64,000 bases of DNA from Methanobacteriota archaeon. Lineage in GTDB: Archaea; Halobacteriota; Methanomicrobia; Methanomicrobiales; Methanomicrobiaceae. This document shows positions 26,008 to 33,886 of the stretch, one piece after another (position 1 is the first letter of the stretch; the number at the start of each line of letters is the position of its first letter). A model generated the notes under the pieces. That model worked only from the letters and a program-made list of their open reading frames with translations, searched no databases and was not told where the DNA came from. A program made the position numbers and the translations under genes. The stretch spans positions 40,655 to 104,654 of the forward strand of contig JAEWWL010000055.1 of the NCBI GenBank assembly GCA_023396365.1, given 5' to 3'.

Positions 26008-27666
26008 TTGAAAGCCGCAAATTTTTCCTCTCAATTTGCAAAATTTTTCACTGTTGAGAGAACTTTACTTATTATATTCATCGTAGCTCTGCTGCTTCGG
26101 TTTTTGTTCCTTGATCTGAAATTATTTCATCATGATGAATCAATTCATTCATGGTTTTCAATAAGACTCTTAAATGAGGGCATTTATTCATATGATCCGG
26201 TATATCACGGGCCTTTTTTGTATTATGCGACAGCCGGGATGTTTGCAGTTTTCGGCACCGGTGAGTTTGCTGCAAGGATTATGCCTTCTGTTCTTGGAAC
26301 TCTCTGTGTGCTTTTGGTCTATCCAATATACAGACTCGGGTATCTTGATAAAAAGCAGACTATTCTGGCAGCGGTATTTATTGCAGTTTCTCCCTGTATG
26401 GTGTATTTTTCCAGATTTCTTAGAAATGACATACTGATTGTATTTTTCACGCTTGTGCTTCTTGTGGCTCTATTGTATTACATCGAGAAAAAAGAGCTAA
26501 GATACGCACTTTTAGGCGCAGTTGCCGCCGGGCTTGCAATGTCATGCAAGGAGAACGTGCCTATAATACTCCTTATATTCGGATCATATCTTATTTATCT
26601 TGTATACAGGGGCAGGTTTACTCTCCCTAAATACTGGATCCGTGATCTGGTTTTATCGGCTGTTGTACTAATCACAATAATGGCGATTTTTTATTCGGCA
26701 TTTGGAATGCACCCGAATACAATAATCGACGGGCCATTTGAAGCACTTGATCACTGGCTTTCTATGCATAATGAGCAGAGGCTTGGAGGTCCGTTTTATT
26801 TTTATCTGATTCTTTTCATCATGTATGAGATTCCAATTCTAATTCTTGCAGGATCAGGCGTATTGGCGTTTTTAAGATGGAAAGGAAATAAAAATATTTC
26901 AAAAGAGAACTTTGTTGAGGATACACTGGAAGTAAAAGACTCCTGTTGTAATGAAATCCCTTTAAAATCCATAAGTATTCCTGATAAAAATCGTGAATTC
27001 ACAAGGTTTTGTATATTCTGGATGTTTGCATCATTTGCAGTCTATGCTTATATTGGTGAAAAGGTGCCCTGGCTGATTCTGCACCAGCTTCTTCCAATGA
27101 TTTTTGTTGCAGTCTATGATCTGTCACGCTGGAAAATCTGGTTTTCTGCAGCAGCCGCTGTATTTCTAATAATAATGGCAATGCATGTTGCATTTACTCC
27201 TGCAGATGTTGCAGAGCCTATTGTTCAGGTGCAGAATTCTGAGAGTCTTCGTGAGGTTATGGTCCTTATTGATTCAGCAGATCGTGTTGCAATATCCGAT
27301 TATGTAAGGTGGCCTTTTGTCTGGTACTGCATGGATGATTACCCGTCCAAAATATATTATTATCCTGACAGTGACAAATACAGCAGTGATAAAGGCCCGC
27401 AGGATTTTGATCTTATAATCCTTCATGATGGTGAAAATATTTCTGAAATACCCGGGTTTACAAAATACAGATATAAGAAATGCTACTGGATAGATGTCTA
27501 CAATCTTGTTCAGTCGGCACGTATGAAGGCAGATATTTGGGATGAAAACTATAGAAATACAGTTATCTCAGATATAAAAAGAATTGTTTCATATTACTTC
27601 ACAAGAGATACGAGTATCGGAAGCATAAACATGGATGTCTTTGTCAAAAACAGACAGGCAATATAA
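26008..27666 (+). CDS. Flippase activity-associated protein Agl23-type membrane protein
   Basis: A 552-residue multi-spanning membrane protein with about ten helices and a soluble C-terminal third. The early loop LFHHDESIHSWFSIRLL has the acidic residue placed as in the catalytic loop of the PMT/ArnT-like glycosyltransferase superfamily, and the CKENVPIILL and EKVPWLILHQLLPM segments match the archaeal TIGR03663 group. The Haloferax member, Agl23, is associated with moving lipid-linked sugars during N-glycosylation. The TTG start at 26008 is supported by gggagg about seven bases upstream. Coupling to tuf-rpsJ is by proximity only. Confidence 0.85.
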   Translation: MKAANFSSQFAKFFTVERTLLIIFIVALLLRFLFLDLKLFHHDESIHSWFSIRLLNEGIYSYDPVYHGPFLYYATAGMFAVFGTGEFAARIMPSVLGTLCVLLVYPIYRLGYLDKKQTILAAVFIAVSPCMVYFSRFLRNDILIVFFTLVLLVALLYYIEKKELRYALLGAVAAGLAMSCKENVPIILLIFGSYLIYLVYRGRFTLPKYWIRDLVLSAVVLITIMAIFYSAFGMHPNTIIDGPFEALDHWLSMHNEQRLGGPFYFYLILFIMYEIPILILAGSGVLAFLRWKGNKNISKENFVEDTLEVKDSCCNEIPLKSISIPDKNREFTRFCIFWMFASFAVYAYIGEKVPWLILHQLLPMIFVAVYDLSRWKIWFSAAAAVFLIIMAMHVAFTPADVAEPIVQVQNSESLREVMVLIDSADRVAISDYVRWPFVWYCMDDYPSKIYYYPDSDKYSSDKGPQDFDLIILHDGENISEIPGFTKYRYKKCYWIDVYNLVQSARMKADIWDENYRNTVISDIKRIVSYYFTRDTSIGSINMDVFVKNRQAI

Positions 27667-27682
27667 AATATTTTTTTTTTCT

Positions 27683-28225
27683 CTAGCTGATTAATTTTAT
27701 AATCCCTGAAATGATATTTATCAGATTAGTATCTATCAAACGTGTTTCTTCGAATGGAACACTGATTTTGAAGATATATAGTTCTATGTCTGCTTTTCCC
27801 CGGACAGTCATGTTGAGACTGCCTTTTGTCAGGCTTTGTGATGCAAGCGGGATTATGTTTTTGTTGTAAAATAAAAGGGGTATTTGCACTCTTGTTTTTT
27901 GATTTCCATCTATTTTTATATGCTCTTTTTCACCATGGGCAATAATTTTTTTATCACCTTCATTCTCCCATAGTATATCAAAAGAAAGATTTTTTATAGT
28001 GCCTCCAAAGATGTTTTTATTGTCAATTATCAGGATAACATTGAAAATAGTCTCATCAAGAGATATTTTTGAGATTTCTACATCTTCAAGAATAATTTCC
28101 GGTGCTGATACAAAAATTCCGCCTGGATATGCAGCTGCCAGGAGAACGGTTATGGCAGCGGCAGTAAAAACCGCTGCAATGCAGAGATTCTTTCTGCAGC
28201 AATAATTGCGGAGATTAATACTCAT
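27683..28225 (-). CDS. LEA14-like (LEA type 2) membrane-anchored protein
   Basis: A 180-residue protein with one N-terminal membrane helix (residues about 14-33, IAAVFTAAAITVLLAAAY) and an extracytoplasmic LEA-2 beta-sandwich (LEDVEISKISLDETIFNVILIIDNKN). The LEA14-like fold in archaea is linked to desiccation or membrane stress, but a biochemical activity is not known. It converges on the Agl23-type gene with a 16-base gap. Confidence 0.82.
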   Translation of the reverse strand: MSINLRNYCCRKNLCIAAVFTAAAITVLLAAAYPGGIFVSAPEIILEDVEISKISLDETIFNVILIIDNKNIFGGTIKNLSFDILWENEGDKKIIAHGEKEHIKIDGNQKTRVQIPLLFYNKNIIPLASQSLTKGSLNMTVRGKADIELYIFKISVPFEETRLIDTNLINIISGIIKLIS

Positions 28226-28292
28226 CAGAATTTCTTTGTCATAATAAGTAAAAATAGTATTTTTTTAAAAAAAGGCCTGAATTTAACCGTTA

Positions 28293-28802
28293 TCACATAA
28301 ATATTCTAAAAACAGCTGTGAGCATTCTGCTTATGTCAATTCCCTGTGGGCACATCTCACTGCATTTTTTTTTCATTTTATACATAACGATGCAGCTCCT
28401 GTCCCGTTTGACTCCTTTCCGGACATTAAATGGTTGTAGAAACTTGCGGTCTCAAAATCATAGAAGAGAAAAGAGTTGTTGTAATGAGAAAATCATGCCG
28501 GAATATCCATGCATTTTGGGTATAACATACAGTAGCCGCAGTTGGTGCAGCCTAATTTCATTCTTTAGGCATGCCTGCAACACGTGCCACAAGCACATGC
28601 TCTGCAGATGTCATTGAAAGTGGTTTTGCTTCAGATGCTGTTTTTATATTCTCTGTGACATTTTCATAGCTGCTTATTTTGCTTAGGAAAACAGTAATTT
28701 CAGGGCGGTTAAAACCCGCCTGTAACCCCGTCCGCCAGGGTCCCTGCTGCTGTCACACTTTCTGAATACTTCTTTTATGTCTTCGGGAAGATTTCCGGCA
28801 AA
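28293..28802 (-). pseudogene. Decayed aldo/keto reductase with C-terminal ferredoxin motif
   Basis: No intact gene lies between 28226 and 28884, but the minus strand holds pieces of one protein in order and in different frames. First comes NLPEDIKEVFRKCDSSRDP (from about 28798), then after a frame change NRPEITVFLSKISSYENVTENIKTASEAK running to a stop at 28558. Next is the cluster motif GCTNCGYCMLYPKCMDIP followed by a stop, and finally CSEMCPQGIDISRML with a stop at 28293. These match the C-terminal half of the aldo/keto reductases of methanogens that end in a ferredoxin-like CxxCxxC and CPxGIDIP. Several frameshifts and stops and loss of the N-terminal half show it is dead. Confidence 0.82.
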
Positions 28803-28884
28803 CTGATATTTTTATTGAAAATATAGAAAACAATCATAACCTTTTGATTAAAAATATACAGTCAATTAAGGCGGTTTTAATTTT

Positions 28885-29733
28885 ATGGATAAGGGAACAG
28901 GAGAATGGCTCTGGCAGTGTTTTATTCCTGATAAGACCGAACTGCAGGAGCACACTCTAAAAACAAAGAAGAGCATCATAATAGGGGATAAAAGCAGAAT
29001 TGACTATGGTCTTTGCGGCGACGAGATTTTAATTAGTGAATTCTGCCATATCAACGGCAACATTTCCTCGGAAAACGACCTTCGAATTGACAACTGGTCT
29101 GAAATCACAGGTGATGTTGTATCAGGAGGCAATGCTTATATCGGCGAGGGCGTAAAGATTATCGGACGCCTTAAGGTCCTTGGCGATCTGGATCTTGGTG
29201 ACAATGTTTCAATTGATAACGGATTTGAAGCAAAAGGATGGATTTCAATAAGAAATCCTCTGCCTGTTATTGCATATATTATGCTTTATCTGATTACTCT
29301 CCTGGGGCTGGAAAAAGAGGAGGATATAAATTCATTTTTCAAAAAACTTTTCTCCGAGGATGAGGAGGAGGAAAACGAAATGCCGCTTATTATCCCTCCG
29401 GGTTCAACACTTAATATGGAGATCTTTTCTGTCCTCAGTGCAATGAAAATCGGTTCTGAATGCCGTCTTTTTGGAAATATCCGTGCTGATTCTGCGGTTG
29501 TTGAAAAAAACAGCACAATATTTGGCAGTCTTTCTGCCAGCAGGGATATAAAAATCTGTGAGGGGACAATGATTCATGGTGCGGTGAATTCCGGTGCAGG
29601 TACAATAGAGGTTGAGCCGCGTGTTCATATTCTTGGAGATATTATGTGCCAGAGTCTTCTTCTGGATGAGGAGGCAATAGCTGACGGGACTATAAAAGCT
29701 CCCGGGGGCGTTAAAATTATGAGGAAAAAATGA
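28885..29733 (+). CDS. Bactofilin-like polymer-forming protein, two domains split by a membrane segment
   Basis: A 282-residue protein. Residues about 30-115 and about 175-280 are each made of short beta strands with the hexapeptide-like rhythm of polymer-forming (bactofilin) domains (ISENDLRIDNWSEITGDVVSGGNAYIG; later FGNIRADSAVVEKNSTIFGSLSASRDI). Between them is one hydrophobic helix (PVIAYIMLYLITLLGL, about 130-146) and a very acidic linker (EDEEEENE). Bactofilins form filaments that scaffold cell-envelope proteins. Two half-helices joined by a membrane segment is an unusual arrangement. The downstream methyltransferase starts within the stop codon (ATGA), so the two are made together. Confidence 0.85.
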   Translation: MDKGTGEWLWQCFIPDKTELQEHTLKTKKSIIIGDKSRIDYGLCGDEILISEFCHINGNISSENDLRIDNWSEITGDVVSGGNAYIGEGVKIIGRLKVLGDLDLGDNVSIDNGFEAKGWISIRNPLPVIAYIMLYLITLLGLEKEEDINSFFKKLFSEDEEEENEMPLIIPPGSTLNMEIFSVLSAMKIGSECRLFGNIRADSAVVEKNSTIFGSLSASRDIKICEGTMIHGAVNSGAGTIEVEPRVHILGDIMCQSLLLDEEAIADGTIKAPGGVKIMRKK

Positions 29734-30563
29734 AGATATCAGATATTTTTGAGATTGATGACTATATCTGCATAGAGCCATCAATGATGAGCCAGACAGA
29801 TGAGGGCTGCACTGCGATGTTTCTCGAATCTGTGCCTGACTTTGCAAAACTCCTTGTTGATGAGGATGAAGACCCTGTTGCCTGCGCATTTAATGATGAA
29901 GGCAAATGGGTTGTATCATCATATCTTTACAGGCCTTTTTCCGGTGAAATCCTGAATTTTGTTGAGGATTTAAACGGCGACATCTACCAGGAAAAAAGAG
30001 AAGTTTATGCCTGCGCTTTAAGGAAATACTACTGCGATGATATCCTGATGGAGTTTCCGACAGTTACTGAGGACAACCGGTCCGGAAGATATGAGATGAT
30101 TGAAAGTCTTCTTAATGATTTGGTCAAAGAAGGCAGCGGCAAAACTGCAGTAGACTTCTGCTGCGGCTCAGGTGTTGCAACAAAGGTCCTTTCTGATATG
30201 GGATGCAGCACAATTTCATTTGATTATGATGCTTCTCTTCTCTCATGCGGAATTCAGCATAAAAGGATCAATCCACAACTGGCTATGTGTATAGATGCAA
30301 GGGAGGCATCGTTATTCTGCGATCCTTCTGATATTGGAATCGGCCTTATGCTTGGAGACATAACAAATTTCGATGCACCGATGTGGGAGGATATTGTCTT
30401 TGAACTTTTGTCACTTTCAAAAAAGTCAGTTATAACTACTGCAACCAGGCGTGAAATAGAAATGGTTGCAGGCTGGTGCATGGATGCGGGAAGAAAACCT
30501 GAGATAATAGAAAATGAAAGAGACCCTATATATGATGTATGGGTCTGCTTTTCAGAAGAATAA
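29730..30563 (+). CDS. Unrecognised class I SAM-dependent methyltransferase-like protein
   Basis: A 277-residue protein. The motif VDFCCGSGVATKVLSDMG near residue 138 and the following acidic strand end (ISFDYDASLL) fit motifs I and II of a Rossmann-type methyltransferase. A conserved-looking DITNFDAPMWEDIVF segment is near residue 210. The N-terminal 130 residues show no recognised domain, and the target cannot be named. It overlaps the polymer-forming protein gene by four bases, which suggests a shared process, perhaps modification of an envelope component; this is inference only. Confidence 0.75.
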   Translation: MKISDIFEIDDYICIEPSMMSQTDEGCTAMFLESVPDFAKLLVDEDEDPVACAFNDEGKWVVSSYLYRPFSGEILNFVEDLNGDIYQEKREVYACALRKYYCDDILMEFPTVTEDNRSGRYEMIESLLNDLVKEGSGKTAVDFCCGSGVATKVLSDMGCSTISFDYDASLLSCGIQHKRINPQLAMCIDAREASLFCDPSDIGIGLMLGDITNFDAPMWEDIVFELLSLSKKSVITTATRREIEMVAGWCMDAGRKPEIIENERDPIYDVWVCFSEE

Positions 30564-30570
30564 TTTTTTT

Positions 30571-33500
30571 TCAGCTCTCAAGTTTTCTTATAAGACTCAT
30601 TGTAAATGTTCTTTCTGTTGGATTTTTGGCATTGGCAACAATCTTCTCAAGAATCGGAACGGCCTTTTTTCCAATAGCAAAAATTGATGCCTCTGCTTTT
30701 TTTCTGACGGCCGGCGAATTGTCGCACAGCGCCTTTGCAAGAGGATTTACTGCCTCCTCCCCGCCAATTTCTGCTATTGTTTCAACAACAGCCATTCTTA
30801 CATCAGGATCACTATCAGTTATTGCCTCTAAAAGCGGCTTTATTGCAGGCTTTCCAATATTTACGAGCTCTTTCCACTGTTTCTTTGCAATAAGGTAATA
30901 GGCAATGCTTTCTTCTGTCTCCGGAACCCAGTTCAGTTCATCAAGTGCCTGTGCTATTCCTGTTTTTCCTGATGTGCCTTCGGAGTTAAGTGCAGCTGTC
31001 AGATGTTCGATAGCAAAGGCGCCATAATTTCTCAGGGCTTCAGTTGCTATCGTGGAGATATTTGCGTCTTCATCGGCATATGCATCTATAAGTGTCGGCA
31101 CAACTTTTGTATCACCCATATATCCAAGCGATCTTAAAGCCGCTGCCTTTACCGTTTTATCCTCTTCTCTGGCTGCAAATACAAGGGCTTCAACAGATCT
31201 GCTGTCGCCAAGGAATCCGAGGGATTCCGCAGCCACCTTTCTGACAACAGGGTCTGATTCATGATATAATACCTCGCATAGCGCATCTATTGTATTGTCT
31301 TCAGGAATTTTTCCAAGGTTTTGTGCGGCAATCAGTTTGACTCCCTGTTTCCCTGTTTTAAGTGCCTGAATCAACCCTTCAATTGCCTTGTCTCCAAGTC
31401 CTGTAAGAATTTCTGCAATGAAGTTTTGTAAAGCCGGGTTATCTTCATTTAGTGAATCTATAAGAGGCTCTATCATATCATCGCCGATAAGAAACACCTG
31501 CTCTGCCGCCTTCATCTGTATATTATTGTCATCGCTTTTCAGGCCGGCTATTATATTTCTGATTTCAGCTGAATATTTCTCAGCTTCCTGCGCCTTAGGT
31601 GTTTTTTTCTGAATACTTATGTCAGAAGTCTTTTTGGGAACTACTTTGTTATCAGGCTGTTTTCCCTGCAAAGCATCTGTTGCCCGGTTTCTGATTGCCT
31701 CATTTGGATCAGATTTAAACACCGAGACCGCCTCTTTTGCTCTTAGGTCCTCAATTCCGGAGAGCGCCGCAATCATTCCGGACTTCTCCATAAATGTTCC
31801 CTGTATGACAATTCTTTGAGATTCATCAATCAGGGAGTTGAAAAGATTCTCGCTTAGAATTCTGAGAGCTTTTACGGCACATTCGCGAACATCAAATTCC
31901 GAATCATTAAGCATCCTGACACAGAGCGATATCGATGAAGAATCAATAATTTTGCTGACACTCCTGATCGCAGTCATTCTTACTGTCATATCCTGTTCAA
32001 GAAATGTATTTTTTAATAAAACCAGTGCAAAATTTCCAAATCTTGCCGCAGAGTCTGATGCCTCCTTTCTGACAGATGAGTTGGTGTCTGAAAACAGCTT
32101 GATTATTGCCGGAAGAGTTTTTGGCTCTCCAATCTGGCCGAGAGAATGTGCGGATGCCATCCTTATATTTTCATTTTTATCCTTAGTCAGTTTGACAAGA
32201 TAAGGAGCTGCTTTTTTAACCTTCATATCACCAAGTGATTCAATGGCAGCAATTTTCACGGTGTTTTTTTCATCAGACAAAAGAATGATCATACATTCTG
32301 CGCCTGCATTTCCGGCGGACTTGAGATTTTCAATGGCAGCTGCTCTTACAATTTCGTTTTTGTCAGAAAGCGCTTTTGAAAATCTTAAAACTCTCTCCTC
32401 ATCAAGCCCGTTTTTACGCATCAGTGATGCCCAGAAATCTTCTTTTGCTGTATTCCTGGCGGCCATTGTAGCTTTCTGACGTTTTAACTGCTCTTCAACC
32501 TCTTCATCCGGTGTTTTTTGCTTTTGATCAGGCTTTACAGATGCTGCTTCGGCGTTCTTCTTTTTAATAAGAGATGCGGCCTCTGCTGCCCCTTTCTTCA
32601 GTTCAGGGTCCTCGCTTTTTAAGGCTTCATTGATTGCGGCATAACCTGTATTTCCCATTGCCCGGAGCACTTCGGTTGATTTCAGTCTAACGCCCGGATT
32701 TTTATCCTTTAGAGATTCAATAAGGTATGGAAGGGCAGCTTCTCTCATCTGCAGAAGGTCTGTCCATTTCTCTCTTACAATCAGATACCTGGCTTTTTGC
32801 CCGTTTCCTGATGGTTTCCATCCGGTTTTATCAAGCGCCCATGCAGCCTCCATTCTTACATAGGAATCAGAATCTTCAAGGGCTTTGACAAGGTACTGGA
32901 CAAGACGTTTATCTCCGCTGTCGCCTATTGCCTCAACAGCTTTTTGCCTCACCTGACTGTCACTGTCTTCAAGAAGTTTTATTAAAAGAATCAGCCCCTG
33001 TTCATCATTGATGCGGGGAAGAATTCCTGCAATATTTTTCTTTTTCTCAGTGTTGCTGCCAATAATTTCTTTTTTAAGAATCGGAATCGAGTCTTTCCCA
33101 AGTTTTGCCAGTGCGTTCAAATCGTTTTTGGCATTGTAGTATAGAGCCATCTGGCTGCGGCGGTTTGGCTTCCAGTTTAAATTTTCAAGTGAAGTTGCAG
33201 CCTGAATTCTTACCTCTTCATTTTCATCCTCAAGCATGCCTATTAAGAGCTCTTCTATCTCCTTTCCAAGATAGCCGAGATAACCCAAAGAAAGAGCTGC
33301 GCCTCTTCTTGCCTTGTAATCCTTATCCTGAAGCGCTTCTTTTAATGGAAGAAGGGCTCTGTCTCCATTCTGACCAATTGCGCGTGCTGCGCCGTCACGA
33401 ACACGCTCTTTTCCTGTGGTCACAAGCTTGAGAAGAGTTGGAAGTGCTGCCTCTCCATATGTGCCCAAAACTTCGGCAGCACCAGTCTGAACAAGGGAAT

Positions 33501-33681
33501 TATCGGAGTCAAGGGATTTTAAAAGATATACTATTGCCGGCTTTCCAATCTCTGTCAGCCGGATTGCTGCATTTTCTCGTATTTTCCAGTCTTTTGATCC
33601 AAGAGAAAGCATAAGCTCCTTAAGTTCGCTGTCAATATCATCCCTGATATTTTCACTTTCTCTGCGATCAAAAAGAGCCAT
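30571..33681 (-). CDS. Large HEAT-repeat (PBS-lyase-type) scaffold protein
   Basis: A 1036-residue protein made almost entirely of ~31-residue HEAT repeats of the PBS-lyase type (for example VRDGAARAIGQNGDRALLPLKEALQDKD and VRQKAVEAIGDSGDKRLVQYLVKALEDSD). I count more than twenty repeats. Two linker regions rich in Lys, Ala and Glu interrupt them (near residues 385-430 and 680-720). There is no signal peptide, membrane segment or enzymatic motif. Such solenoids bind protein partners; the partner is unknown. It converges on the methyltransferase gene with only seven bases between the stops. Confidence 0.93.
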   Translation of the reverse strand: MALFDRRESENIRDDIDSELKELMLSLGSKDWKIRENAAIRLTEIGKPAIVYLLKSLDSDNSLVQTGAAEVLGTYGEAALPTLLKLVTTGKERVRDGAARAIGQNGDRALLPLKEALQDKDYKARRGAALSLGYLGYLGKEIEELLIGMLEDENEEVRIQAATSLENLNWKPNRRSQMALYYNAKNDLNALAKLGKDSIPILKKEIIGSNTEKKKNIAGILPRINDEQGLILLIKLLEDSDSQVRQKAVEAIGDSGDKRLVQYLVKALEDSDSYVRMEAAWALDKTGWKPSGNGQKARYLIVREKWTDLLQMREAALPYLIESLKDKNPGVRLKSTEVLRAMGNTGYAAINEALKSEDPELKKGAAEAASLIKKKNAEAASVKPDQKQKTPDEEVEEQLKRQKATMAARNTAKEDFWASLMRKNGLDEERVLRFSKALSDKNEIVRAAAIENLKSAGNAGAECMIILLSDEKNTVKIAAIESLGDMKVKKAAPYLVKLTKDKNENIRMASAHSLGQIGEPKTLPAIIKLFSDTNSSVRKEASDSAARFGNFALVLLKNTFLEQDMTVRMTAIRSVSKIIDSSSISLCVRMLNDSEFDVRECAVKALRILSENLFNSLIDESQRIVIQGTFMEKSGMIAALSGIEDLRAKEAVSVFKSDPNEAIRNRATDALQGKQPDNKVVPKKTSDISIQKKTPKAQEAEKYSAEIRNIIAGLKSDDNNIQMKAAEQVFLIGDDMIEPLIDSLNEDNPALQNFIAEILTGLGDKAIEGLIQALKTGKQGVKLIAAQNLGKIPEDNTIDALCEVLYHESDPVVRKVAAESLGFLGDSRSVEALVFAAREEDKTVKAAALRSLGYMGDTKVVPTLIDAYADEDANISTIATEALRNYGAFAIEHLTAALNSEGTSGKTGIAQALDELNWVPETEESIAYYLIAKKQWKELVNIGKPAIKPLLEAITDSDPDVRMAVVETIAEIGGEEAVNPLAKALCDNSPAVRKKAEASIFAIGKKAVPILEKIVANAKNPTERTFTMSLIRKLES

Positions 33682-33886
33682 AAAAAATATTCTCCCAAAA
33701 GATTAGTCTTTGTATTTTTACAACCTATCTATCTATACAATATTTGATATTGCGGTTTGTATATCACTATTAGTAATTATTACGGAAATAAATAAAAAGT
33801 GATCTGATTGAAAAAAAAGTGTTTATGAAAAATCATGACTTGTGAATGTACTTTTTCAAAACCTGAACAAAATTTCCTGAGCTGAA

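Noticed and set aside
28318..28617. + strand 99-codon frame in the 28.2-28.9 kb gap
   Set aside because: It is the complement of the aldo/keto reductase pseudogene, and the minus strand gives the recognisable ferredoxin motifs.
30571..33681. Possible tandem DNA repeats in the HEAT gene
   Set aside because: The repetition is at protein level; the units differ strongly at base level.
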